The notes beneath the pieces are model-generated. The model had not been told where the DNA came from and did not search any database. It saw only the letters and a list, made by a program, of their open reading frames with translations. DNA of 64,000 nt, from the NCBI GenBank assembly GCA_037176905.1, contig JBBBWG010003448.1:40263-104262 (forward strand), in the 5' to 3' direction. The position numbers were made by a program, and so were the translations under genes. The DNA is from Azolla pinnata (Eukaryota > Streptophyta > Polypodiopsida > Salviniales > Salviniaceae). Every line of letters begins with the position of its first letter. Positions within the stretch are counted from its first letter, which is position 1. This document shows positions 12,401 to 23,665 of this stretch, one piece after another.

Positions 12401-14801
12401 GCAACTCTTGCTTCAGGCTGTACCGCTTTTGCCAGTATGTTGCATTATAATCTTGACTTAAGCTCTCCTGATGACCAGATGCATAACATCAGTGTAAACG
12501 ACTGATATAACGAAGAGTATTACATGACTAACCTTCTGAAGTGCTTTATTCTCATCGATGAAAAATTCCCCGTATGGATCATCAATCACTCCTTCGTATA
12601 CCCATCTTCATAACCATTAAAAAACCTCTGATTAGAAGTAGTTTTACGTTACAAGTGATATTTTCCACAAATGTCTGTTATATATACCGTTCAAGTATCC
12701 TCAAATATGGTGCACTGGCATATTGTGAGAGTTTTTGAAGCAACAACCTCACAGCATTATCACCTGCTATTGCTGCTGCCTATATGTTTTATAAAATAAG
12801 TATCCTTTGCACGTTTACCACTTGTTCAACTCTCATGAAACATTCAAAATAGTGGTCACCTGGTTTTCTAATAAGTTTAATAATCCAGCCCCAGCAAAAG
12901 TCCCACCAGTTGCTTTAAGAACAACAGTTGTCACGGCTTGCATTGCGCTCATCATTGGCTAACGCAACAAAAAGAGAATTCAGAACTGTATTGTTGGAAA
13001 GTAACCACAACTAACCCTAAGGAACTTAAATCCTACCTGGCAGAAAAACCATAGCCCTTGAAGAGAAAGCCGACCTAGTCGAAATTGATGCTCAAGTTGT
13101 GCCACCAATGCATGATAATCCTGTGAAGAAATTTCCAAATAGTGTGTATCATTATCTGAGATCTTTTGACAATAAACTCACTATTGGGTTCCTAGTTTCA
13201 GCTAAAATTCAGCATGGCCTATAAATCAACTCAGAGACCTTGCCACAAAGCATGCAAGCAAAAACTCCATGGAAAATATCAATTAATGCCAATGAAAAAG
13301 GTTTTCAAAGGTGTTATTTTACAATTCAGGAGAGGACCTCGTGGATAGTTAAGTTTATGACAAAGTCTGGGTTTTCTTTAAGCAGAGTCACTCGCAGAAG
13401 GAACTTCTTGTAAATTATAGAAGGAATTCACTTGAGCGTGGCCATAACGAATTTGCACACAGAAACTTAAAAGGATGGGCACCAAAATAGCAAGAGGTCA
13501 AGCATTTGAAAAAGCATTGAACTCGCTGAAGTTCACACAACATTAAACAAGTGCAAATTGGTTCTCCATACTTAGTAAAATCATTGATTATACGAGTGAT
13601 CCATGTTCAACTTACTAAGAAAGTGCATTGATGCACGAAAAGAATACAAACGAATTGTGTACTGTATGTGATCCAAATCTAAGCGCCTATACAAAGTTTG
13701 AAAGAAAATGATGGCAAAATAAGTCCAGTCACACAGTCCAAAGTCTAAACACAAATTCCACAGTTAAAAGAAGTTAAGATAATGCCGATCAAATAGGTTC
13801 GTCACTTATCAAATATACAGCAATACATCCTTTAAAAATCTGGTTGAATAAAGGAAAGGCAATTCCAAATCACGTGCTTATATTTCTTGACTTTCTCGGA
13901 GTAACCTCAAACCTGTAAAATGGCCCTGAGTGCAGCAGCAAATGCATGATTCACCAAACCATGTTTGAAATGCGAACGTGACTCTACGAACTGGCTGACA
14001 ACCATATAGTTCTCACATAATGGCAAAATCCGCTTAGCTAGCTCCTTCAGCAAAACAGTAAAAAATTAAGCCTCCACAGCTTCATTATACAAACAATCCT
14101 TCGATAAAAAAATTAGTTTTCCACTTGCCTGAAGGGATAAATCCATGGATGGATCAATGTGAAAACTTAATGATGCATCCTTCAAACTTCCCCTTTTTAC
14201 TGATAGGTATTTTCCTTCTATCCCCACCATTGAAAACAACAAATCATCAATAAGGAGAAGCTCCTGCAGTTAAACAAATATCAAATCATTTGAAAATAGT
14301 GCTACAGTTATACCAACAGATTGAATACAGTTTATGGGGTGACATCTTTTCTAGATTGGACAGACTGAAACTTTTTCAGCAACAAGATAAAAATATTTAA
14401 AAACGGACCCTAACCTGAACTGATACCCCAAATATGCCAATCGCTTTGTTAAGCTCGTCCATACTGCAACAATCACCACCAGGTTTTGCATGCACACTAC
14501 ATGGAATACGAAAAATCAACAAAGTTTGAAGTAAAACAATAATATTCACCATAGGCTGTCTGATAATGCTCCTTTGCTTCTATGTTGATTCGTTCTGCCC
14601 TCTTGCATCTTTCATGTCCAGAATTCCCAAGGTTAGGCATACTATTATAAATCGAATCGAAATGTATAGCACATTTTTCTTTAGCATAACTGATTACCTG
14701 ACAGAACAGCTGCCCTGTTAAAAATGGCCTTTCACTGTTCCACCTAGGTGTTACTGGGTAAGAAACCCCTTCAGTTGATAGGTTGGAGACATTGCTTGAA
14801 T
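9448..14801 (-). CDS. GCP2: Gamma-tubulin complex component 2 (GCP2/SPC97), 5' end not resolved
   Basis: Twenty-one coding exons join in phase. In transcript order: 14698-14801, 14550-14608, 14415-14463, 14129-14263, 13913-14044, 13037-13120, 12860-12958, 12688-12779, 12533-12605, 12315-12467, 12061-12177, 11925-11978, 11718-11801, 11542-11616, 11177-11347, 10971-11096, 10783-10890, 10129-10191, 9956-10030, 9655-9854 and 9448-9574 (stop TAA at 9448-9450). They give about 726 residues. Plant GCP2 landmarks are the N-terminal [51 protein letters not shown] with [14 protein letters not shown], and [17 protein letters not shown] near the end. The protein nucleates microtubules within the gamma-tubulin small complex. 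The intron after 14129 begins with GC. The start codon must lie upstream. One candidate is an ATG at about 15896 (exon to 15861, donor gtgaga), joined to a weak acceptor inside the 14698-14801 exon; this is unproven. Confidence 0.93.
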
Positions 14802-16170
14802 CTGCATTCTTGAAATTGTTTTAACTCGTAAGATGTAATATGAGAGCATTTTGTTGGTCTACAATAGGCAACAGCATCAGTATGCTCTTTTCTGTCGCGA
14901 GAGCATCATCACAAAGGACTATAAAGAGCTCTGACTCGGGGAACCAGAGAGCACACAAACAGAGCCCAAATGCAGATATTTTATTTTCTGACAACATCTG
15001 ACACATGATTCATTAGCTTTATAGATTTAACTGTTTCAAACATTCTACTGTTCCTATTGTTTTCGATTTAATAAGCTAATCGTGATATAGATTTTGCTTA
15101 TATTCCTTCTGCGACCACTATCTGGTGAGCTACATTTCAGATAAAGCAAACACTACACAATTATGTGCTCGTTCACGTTGGCTACTCGATCAATAAAAAC
15201 ATTTTGAGTGATCTCGAGAAAAACGTGTGATTGTCTTAGTTCTGATTCAAAATTTTCACTTGTGACAATAACAAATCCTTTTCTTTGGTTTGTGAAAAGC
15301 CTCTTGAGAATCTCTGTGACATGTATGATTCGATATCATGGAAAAGGCATCGAATGAAAATCACAATGTGCTATGATGAGGGGGAAGAAACGCATCTGAC
15401 CAATCATTTGTGCTTTACAGAATTTTCTCTTGTTACTGCCTTTCTTTCTTCCATTGATCAAAGACATTTTCCAGCAAAAGTACACACCATATAATGCAGT
15501 CTGAGCAGTAACGAGATAACACTTTCTAGATGTGACTGATGTTTTGCTAAAAGACATGTGGCACACAATCAATGAGTGACCATTCGAGTGATTTTTTAGT
15601 CTTCAAAATTTTCCATGAACATTGTGCAGATTTCATAGGAAGACAACAACTCCAATATGTTTTCCACGAGCAAACACGGGAAAAGGACTAATTTTGATAG
15701 ATTGTTGAGTATGGAAATGCTAAAAAACTCCATACGTCTCCCCTTCCCCCCCGAAAAAAAAAGAAACTAATCGTAAGAAAATAAACAAAATGCATGCTTC
15801 CTCTAGAAATAAGCGTTCCAAAATACAGTTTTTCAAAGACAGCCAGAAATGTTTTCTCACGCGGAAGAACCCTGGAAGCCAACTGCAGTGGACATGAAAC
15901 GGCGAGATCTGATGGAGCGGGGGGGGGGGGGGGTTCCAGCAAGAAGGCACACGGATAGAGAGCAAAACGCACCTGATGGAGAGGCCAAGGACGGAGACGA
16001 TTCAAGCTTCTGCGCGGAGAATGAATTGGGGGCGGAACGAAGCTGGCGCAGGTGATGATGATCTCTGTGAGCCGGGATGTGGGACGGATTGGAGGAGCAT
16101 CTGCGCGATTCGTCGTGCGCAACGGAAGGATCCATGTGGCGGGGGAAGAAGAGCGCAGATCAGGCCATGA
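14802..16170 (-). other. GCP2 5' region: presumed first intron and leader
   Basis: This stretch probably contains the first GCP2 intron and the 5' exon. GC content rises at about 15.85-16.15 kb, as expected for a first exon and promoter. A run of 13 G at about 15919-15931 (C on the sense strand) sits inside it. I could not fix the start codon from the sequence alone. Confidence 0.4.
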
Positions 16171-16212
16171 GATCAGCTCTCAGATCTCCCTCCAAAAAGC
16201 AATGCGTGTTTT

Positions 16213-16960
16213 TCAAAGAAGCTAGCTTAGGTTCGGGCCCAACGGAGGCTCGGGCTAGGCTCGGGTTTTAGGTTCGGTTTTTGCTTCGGTTTTAGGTTTG
16301 GTTTCGATTTGCTCTTTTATAGTTTAGGTTTAGTAGGTTTAGCTTTAGATGTTCTTGTCTTCGACCTTGACCCTTTGCTTTGGAACACTTGATCTCAAAC
16401 TAGTTTATCGACTCCGAATAGTCCGTGATCGATGCCTGTGTTTGCGCCTGAGCTACTGCTAGCCTGTAGGTTCGGGGCTAAATAAACGAAGGCTCGGGTT
16501 AGGCTCGGTTTGCTTCGGTTCAAGCTTGGTTCGATTCGCTCTCCCGAAGTTTTCGTTTCGGTTTGTCGCTTGTTCTTCTCCAATTTCAGTAGTTTCAGCT
16601 TTAGATGCGCAATCTTCATCCTTTAGAAAGCTCATTTGAAGCCAGTTATCGACTCCAAACAATCCACGATTGATACATAATGTATGTCTGTATATGCGTG
16701 TGCCCCTCTCACTATGTTCTTCAAAGAAGCTATAGCTTGGGTTCGGGTCTGAACAGAGGCTCTGGTTAGCTTCGGTTTTTGGCATGGCTCTATTTGCTCT
16801 TCTAACTACAGTTTGGCTTGGGTTTGTCTCTCGAATTAACTGGCTTTAGCTTTAGACGTTCTCGTCTTCGACCTCAACCCTTTTGGAACGCTCATCTTTA
16901 ACCAGTTGTCGATTCCAAACAATCCACGATCAACATCTGTGTTTGCACTCGTGTCGACGA
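16213..16960. repeat. Three diverged tandem copies of a ~250-bp unit
   Basis: Copies at about 16213-16460, 16470-16710 and 16722-16960 share, in order, GGTTCGGG..GAGGCTCGGG, a TTCGGTTT-rich part, TTTAGCTTTAGA, a CGACCT..CCCTTT part, CCAGTTATCGACTCCAAACA and CCACGAT. They differ by many substitutions and small indels. No coding frame is conserved among them. Confidence 0.75.
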
Positions 16961-17317
16961 TGATTCTACCAGAGCTAGAATGAAGCTATCGAGGTTCGGC
17001 TTGTTTACCTTTTCTTACATGCAAAGAGCTTGGTCATGATCGGGTTCAACTAAGAAATTTGAAGTCAGTTTTCGATGAAAGGAGGGAACCTCTGATGTGG
17101 TCAAGGGCCCGTTTTCGCATATAACCGATCGCAACTAGAAACCCTCATCGTAATGCTTCAGCTCCTACACAATCGCACTACAGAAGTAGTAAGTTTTCAG
17201 ACGGAACCGGAATAGAAGATTGGCCTCGAACATGTTTCCGGGGACAATGGCCATTTCGGGAAGCATGGCCGAAGAAGATTGTCTCGTCAAACCCCATGGT
17301 TTTTTGTAAGAAACATC
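16961..17317. other. Intergenic DNA between GCP2 and PPR gene
   Basis: No gene or repeat recognised. It lies in the divergent space between the GCP2 5' end (minus) and the PPR gene (plus). Confidence 0.4.
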
Positions 17318-17520
17318 TAACCATGGTTTGTATGAACGGTAAGCTCAACCAGGATGTCTAACCATGGTTAGATAGGACGGAGCTTAACCAGGATGTCTAA
17401 CCATGGTTAAAAGCACGGAGCTTAACCAGGATTTCTAACCATGGTTAATTACGTGGGAAGGTTGTCTAACCATGGTTTGCGATGGGCGCCGAACCGCGGT
17501 TAAACAGGTAACCATGGTTA
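17318..17520 (+). promoter_or_regulatory. Array of TAACCATGGTTA palindromes upstream of PPR gene
   Basis: The perfect 12-base palindrome occurs at 17359-17370, 17398-17409, 17436-17447 and 17509-17520, with one-base variants at 17318 and 17467 and a GC-variant AACCGCGGTT at 17492. Between them is a phrase close to CGGAGCTTAACCAGGATGTC, so the array is also a tandem repeat of about 38-41 bases. Each palindrome contains GGTTA half-sites similar to GT-element cores. It ends about 155 bases before the PPR start codon. A regulatory role is inferred from position and symmetry only. Confidence 0.45.
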
Positions 17521-17676
17521 AATATTTGCAGAGAGGTTTATGGCATACCTAGGAAATGTTCTCTGTTCGTTTCTGTTCTGTTCTGTTCTGTTCTGTTCTG
17601 CTCCGTCGAGCGCGCGCGCGAGCGATCGAATCGAGCGAGACAGTCAGACAGACAGACACAGAGCGCGCCAGCGGAT

Positions 17677-20140
17677 ATGCGGAAAGTCTTCTGCAGCAGA
17701 CGATTCGTCAACAGCATCCTCCGTTCTTCCCTGCTCCCGCGGAGAAGCTCCCATGAATCCTTCCTCGTCTCAAGCGACATGCCCCCCCGCTGCTTGAAAG
17801 GAGAGAGGAACCACCTCCCGCGGCAAATCCGAGCAGGTGAAGGGAAGAAATCCGGTTTTGCTGCCAGCGGGCACCGCTGCTTCAGCGCTGGCGTGCCGGA
17901 AAGGAGCATTTCAGCTCTCTCTGCCGATCCTGTTGACAAGTATACGTTCTCGTGGGACGAGCCTTTCGAGAAGGAGGAGGCAGAAGGAGCTGAAACGTCC
18001 GCTGTTTCTGGGACTGGAAGTAAGGCCATGGCGCCAGGAAAGCTCGGCAGGCTTATTATCAGGCTCGACCCCGAGGAGTCAGTTACGCCTCTTCTCCAAC
18101 AATGGGAAGAAAAAGGCCACTCTTTCCCAAAGAATGCCATTATCGTTGCCTTAACGAAATTGAAGCGGCAGCGGAGGTACAAACAGGCACTAGAGGTATG
18201 CTAGCGCAACAGAATGTGGGATTCCCTTTTTCCTGTATCCATTTCCGGACGTGTATTAGATACGTTTTCGGTGAGATATATGTGCAAATATGCATGCATA
18301 TTTTGATCCCTTTTGGTGTGTACATGGTCGTATGTGGAATATGCATGCATATTTGATCCCTTTTGGTGCGTACATGTTCGTACATGTAATATGCATGCAT
18401 ATTAGATCCTTTTTGGTGTGGATATGTTCGACTGTGTAATATGCATGTTTATTAGATCTTTTTTCGCGTGCTTGTATTTGCATATGTAGTATGCAGGCAC
18501 TTTCCTGATCTGTATGTGTGTGTTATGTAGCGCGTGCTTATATATTTCTGGATGTACTACGTATGTGTGTATATATGCGTCAATTTATGTACATTTTTAC
18601 TCATTAAGTATGTGCCATATGCATGCCCAATTATGTGTGCTGTATGTATATGGGCCTGTATCTATGTATGTGTATATGTATATATGTATTCGTGTACATT
18701 TTCTATGCGTGTGTTTTCTGGATTGATGTGTGTATTGACTTCTGTGTCTAGATGCCAATGCACGAATGCATGTCTCTATCTTATATATCCACGGTGGCCG
18801 GCACTTGTTCAATATCACTCATTTCACGATGATCTATGCACAGCATGTCTAAGCTTCTTGATGCCCGTATTTTGATCGTGCAGATTGCAAACTACGTAAG
18901 AACTGAGAATCTCTATGAGATGGATGATATCGATCACATGTACAGGCTCTATTTCACTGGCCAGACTGGGTCAATAGAGGATGTGGAAAAGTGCTTTGCA
19001 GAAGTTCCATCAAAGTGGTCAACCGAGGTAGTATACAACCAATTCATGGCTTGTTATATTGCGAGAGGCATGATTGCAGAAGCTGAGCAAACATTAGAGA
19101 CATTGAAAACATCGGGGAGACCCCTTTCAGCTCTACCTTTTGGTCAGTTCCTTGCATTATATAGTAACCAACGGGACTTTGAAAAGGCTTCCAATTTGCT
19201 AAGAGAAATGAATGCGAGAAATATAGCACCTGACACAAGGACATATAACATCCTTATGAGTATGTCTTTGAAACAAGGGCATACAGACAAGATATTGGGG
19301 TTTTATAAGGCCATGACTGATGCAGGCATTGTTGCTGATAGTTTTACTCAGTCATTAGTCCTAAAAGCTTATACATCCTCAGGAATGGAAGGTGAAGCTA
19401 AAGCGTTGGCCGATGAAATGATGAAAAGGGATCCGGCAGATCACCATCTTGCGAATGATCTTTTAATCACAGTTTATGCAGATTTAGGGAAGGAAGAGGA
19501 GCTTAAGAAGCTTTGGAAGCGAATGTCGAGCTTTTCGAACCTCTCTGCTCGCTCCTATGGTGTGATGATCGAGTCACTGGGGAAGCTTGGGTTAATCCAA
19601 GAAGCTGAGGAACTTGCTACTCGAGCTGAGAGGAAGAATGGAGGATTAGTGGCAAGGATATATAATGCGATGATGAATGTTTATGCCAGACATGGCAAGA
19701 TGAAGGCAGCGGAAGAGCTCCTAACACGTATTCAGAGGGATAGATCAAGGCCAAATGCAGTGACATACAGGTATCTTATCGAAGGCTATCTTAAATTAGA
19801 CCACATGGAGAAAGCATTGGAGTATCTCCGCGTATCAAGGGAGAACTTAACGTTTGATCATTCGAAGCCGTGGCTTGCTTCTTTTTTGCTCGTGATCGAG
19901 AAGCTGGCAGAGAAGGGTGACGTCGAACGCGCCGAACATACATTTGAAGCGTTCACTACGGAGGGTCCATACAGGAGCACTTCGATTTACAATGCCCTGC
20001 TAAGGGCTTATGCTAATGCTGGCAGGAAAGCAGATAATTTTGTCGATCGGATGTCAAAGGATGGTTTCGAACCTGATGCAGAGACGCGGGAACTTTTGGG
20101 AAGAATCGGAACTTCAACAGAGCACGGCTTGACAAAGTAG
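17677..20140 (+). CDS. P-class pentatricopeptide repeat protein, organelle-targeted
   Basis: Two exons, 17677-18195 and 18884-20140 (stop TAG), encode 591 aa. The first 35 residues are basic and Ser-rich without acids until a Glu (MRKVFCSRRFVNSILRSSLL), like a mitochondrial or plastid presequence. Residues 175-590 carry degenerate 35-residue P-type PPR motifs, for example VVYNQFMACYIARGMIAEAE, RTYNILMSMSLKQGHTDKIL, RIYNAMMNVYARHGKMKAAE and VTYRYLIEGYLKLDHMEKAL. No E or DYW editing domain follows, so it is P-class. The overall shape resembles the At1g80270/At1g15480 group. Such proteins bind organelle RNA to aid stability, splicing or translation; the target is unknown. The leader has a TTCTG pentamer run at about 17570-17600. 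The intron carries a 50-bp tandem repeat. Confidence 0.9.
18279..18480. repeat. 50-bp tandem repeat inside PPR intron
   Basis: Units begin at 18301, 18351, 18401 and 18451 with (A/T)TT(A/T)GATC(C/T)(C/T)TTTTGGTG and contain the palindromic ATATGCATGCATAT. The period is exactly 50 bases and identity decays to the right. The remainder of the intron to 18883 is TATGTG-rich. Confidence 0.85.
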
Positions 20141-21034
20141 GTATTGTCTTTTGTTGTTCTCCTTTTTGGCGTCCACTGCTTTTTAACGGATATATCTCCA
20201 GTTCATGTAATGCATTCGAGGGAGAAAAAGGGTAAGAAGTAAGAGCTGTGTGGTTATATGCCTCAAGGGAAAAGATTCATGACACAATGTGTTCCTATCC
20301 CCACAGGGGTGTCGTGAGCATGCGGGAAGAATGCATGATAGACATCAGACTGCTAAACATTAGCAGGTCTTGTATATGGCCAGCTAAGAAGAGTTTTGAC
20401 TTCTTATGTTAGGGGGATGTTTCCCATGATCGCGTCTTGAACAGATTGTCAGGCATATCCTATAAACTCCCACTCAGATCTGTACCTCTGAATGTACAAT
20501 TTTTGTAGAGTGTAAAACAAAAGGTGTAACAGAGTATAAAAACTCTCCTTCACCGATGCCCAACTTTGATGATCATATGGTATGTTGAAATGGATTTGAT
20601 TGGATTGATTTGCTGCTAAATTGCAGTTAAAAATGAAGGATAACCAGCTAATTAATCATGGATAGAAAGAAAGGTAGCACGTGTTTTGTCAACAGTGATC
20701 CTAAAGATGCAAAACGAGTTTTGATGATTGTAAATTAAGCTTCAGATCTACTTGTAATTTGGGTGGTCGTGGTTAAAGATGATTTTTGAGTATGGCTTAA
20801 TGTATGCTGTCAGCCGTGAAGATCATAATCATGCGGAAATCGAAATGCAGATGCTGATGCGAACTGAACCGACGAATCGGAGTCTTCCTAAGTGAACGAA
20901 TCATGCGGCAAATCAAGCATGCATCAGAAGACTAAACAATCATCTGGCGAATCAAAATGCTTGTGCTCATACAAACTAACGAGAGATGTGATCATATGGT
21001 TTGGTAAGGGAGGTGACACGATCATGATGTACCG
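20141..21034. other. PPR 3' region and intergenic DNA
   Basis: Presumed PPR 3' untranslated region, then spacer. No gene recognised. Confidence 0.4.
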
Positions 21035-21425
21035 AACCCTAATTAGGGTTTTGGGGCAAATCGATTGATGATGAAAGAGGGTTTTGGTGGTTCTCTTTGG
21101 GCACTGTTTCCTGTGCTGTGTTTTCTGTGCTTTTGTCCTGTTCTGTTCACGTGGGCAATTTTTGTTCGTGATGTACGAAACCCTAAACCCTAGGCCACAC
21201 CTGCAGTTTTAGGGTTTAGGGGCAAGAAACTGATGGAGGATGAAAGAGGGTTTTGGGTTCTGTGCTGTTTCTGTTTCTGTTTCATGTGGGCGATTTTGTT
21301 CATGATCCTAAACTCTATCTAGGGCACACCTGCACGTTTAGGGTTTTAGGGTTTCGATGATGAAAGAAGATAGGGTTCTGTTTTCTTCATCTTTGTTTTT
21401 TGCTGTTTGTTAATGTGGGCGGTTT
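21035..21425. repeat. Three ~130-bp repeats with telo-box motifs upstream of TCP gene
   Basis: Three imperfect copies, about 21035-21180, 21181-21310 and 21311-21425. Each contains an AGGGTTT telo-box-like motif, GATGAAAGA(G/A)GG, a CTGTTT-rich part and TGTGGGC(A/G)(A/G)TTTT. Telo-boxes in both orientations, such as ACCCTAATTAGGGTT, form short inverted repeats. This could be duplicated promoter or leader DNA of the TCP gene. Confidence 0.65.
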
Positions 21426-21465
21426 TGGTTGAAAGGAAATCAGAGAAAGGACCGTTTTCTTCTTC

Positions 21466-21853
21466 TTCTTCTTCATCATCACCATCACACCATCATCACC
21501 ATCATAACCATCATCATCTTCTCCACCATCATCACCACCATCACCATCATCACCACCATCACCATCATCACCATCACTATCACCATCACCATCACCATCA
21601 CCATGATCATCATCATCATCACCACCATCACCATCATCACCATCATCACCATCACCATCACCATCACCATAATCATCATCATCATCACCACCATCAGCAT
21701 CACCATCATCATCACCACCATCCCCACCACCATCACCACAATCACCACCATCACCACCATCACCATCACCACCATCATCATCACCATCATGATCATCAGC
21801 ATCATCATCAGCATCATCATCATCATCATCTTCTTCTTCTTCTTCTTCTTCAG
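21466..21853. repeat. CAT/CAC trinucleotide array
   Basis: About 390 bases of CAT and CAC with few interruptions, flanked by TTC runs on both sides. In one frame it reads as a long poly-His, but that frame ends at 22075 without any domain, so I treat it as leader or promoter DNA of the TCP gene. Confidence 0.92.
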
Positions 21854-22250
21854 GTGCAGAACCCCGTTAGGTCAGAAAATCTCTGTTTTTCTCTTTCTCT
21901 GTGCGTGGGCCCCAAGCTCTCCATGTCTGCTTCCCCCCCCCCCCCATTCTTTGACCCCCCCCACTCAGAAGAAGAGCAAAACACAAGCCCACACTTCTGC
22001 AGCTCGGGGATTTTAGGGTTGCCGCTGCCTGCTGCTGCTGCTGCTGCTGCTTCTGCCCATGGGGAACGATGGTGAAGCGAAGCTCTTCGCCCCAATGGAG
22101 GAGGAGCATCGATGCTGGACCGCAGGGGATCGCTGAAGGTCTGGCGGGGGGCTGAGAGAGCAGTGCTTAGCAGCGAACGAATTTTGGGTCGGGAATCTTG
22201 TCAGGAATCGGAATCTTGTGAGGGATTCGGAGGAAGCCATAGCCGGTCGG

Positions 22251-23625
22251 ATGGATCCTGCGGAGGAGGAGGAGGAGGAGGAGAGCCATCGCCAGAGGCG
22301 CCGGGACCATCATCATCGTCCGGAAGTGGAAGGAGAAGGAGCTGAAGAAGAAGAAGAAGAAGCAGAAGCAGGGGAAGAAGCAGGGGAAGAAGCAGCAGAA
22401 GAAGAAGAAGCAGAAGAAGAAGGTGGGCTTAGTAGCAGGAGCAGAGGAGGAGGAAGAAGAAGAAGAAGAAGCAGAGGAAGAGGAAGAAGCATCGCCATGG
22501 CGGGCAAGAATCCGAATCCAAATCCGAATCCGAATCCGAATCCGAATCCGAATCAGAATCCGAATCAGAATCCGAATCAGAATCAGAATCCCAATCCGAT
22601 CCAGACACTGGCCCAGAATCCGAATCAGGACACGACTCAGAATCAGACTCAGAATCAGACTCAGACTCAGAATCAAACACAGAATGAGGCTCGGAATCAA
22701 ACTCAGAATCAAACCCAGAATCAGACTCAGACTCAGCCTCAGAATCAGACTCGGAATCAGACTCAGAATCACAATCAGAAGCAGCTTCCGAATCAGCAGC
22801 TTCCGAATCACGATCAGAAGCAGCTTCCGAATCAGCAGCTTCCGAATCAACAGCTTCCGAATCCGAATCCGAAGCAGAATCAGAGATCGAGCAAGAAGAA
22901 GAAGGATCGGCACCGCAAGGTGGAGGGGCGGGGGAGGAGGATCCGGATGCCGGCCATGTGCGCAGCTCGGGTGTTCCAGCTCACGCGCGAGCTCGGCCAC
23001 AAGTCTGACGGAGAGACCATAGAATGGCTTCTGCGCCAAGCAGAGCCTGCAGTGCTCGCCCACACAGGCTCAGGCACGCTCCCGGCCTCCTCCTCCACCT
23101 TCCTCTGCTCCCCAAACCCTAACCCTAACCCTAGCCCTAGCCCTAGCCCTAACCCTAACCCTCGCCCCATCATCTCTTACCCTAACCCTAACCCTAACCT
23201 TAACCCCAGCCATGGCCCTAACCCTAACCCTTACCCTTACCCTAGCCCTATCCTTGGCCCTAACCCTAGCCCTAACCCTAACCCTAACCCTAACCCTAAC
23301 CCTAACCCTAACCCTAACCCTAACCCTAACCCTAACCCTAATTCCAGCCTTCTTCTTGGCTCCATAGCCATACCTCCATCTCTTCCTTGGCCAGCTACTT
23401 CTTCTCCTCCCCCCCCCTCCTCCTCCTCCGCCGCTGTGTGGATGCTCCCTTACATCCCTGATCACCATCCTCCTCCCCACTATCACCATCTCCATCACCA
23501 TCTCCATCAGCAGCAGCAGCAGCAGCAGCAGCACCACATGTGGGCTTCTTCTGCTTCTGCTTCTGCTTCTTCTTCTTCACCGGCCATGATGATGCTCCCG
23601 CAGATGCTGCTTCCCCAGCCACCAG

Positions 23626-23665
<40 letters not shown>

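Noticed and set aside
15700-16135. A separate minus-strand gene (several overlapping frames of 80-144 codons)
   Set aside because: Overlapping GC-rich frames without similarity. The position fits the GCP2 first exon and leader better.
21407-22075. Long poly-His open frame over the CAT/CAC array
   Set aside because: All frames of the array are open because of its composition. It has no domain, and it ends before the TCP start in a different frame.
22167-23063. Long minus-strand frames opposite the TCP gene (Leu/Ile/Arg-rich)
   Set aside because: They are antisense shadows of the Asn-Pro/Gln repeats; the plus strand carries the intact TCP domain.
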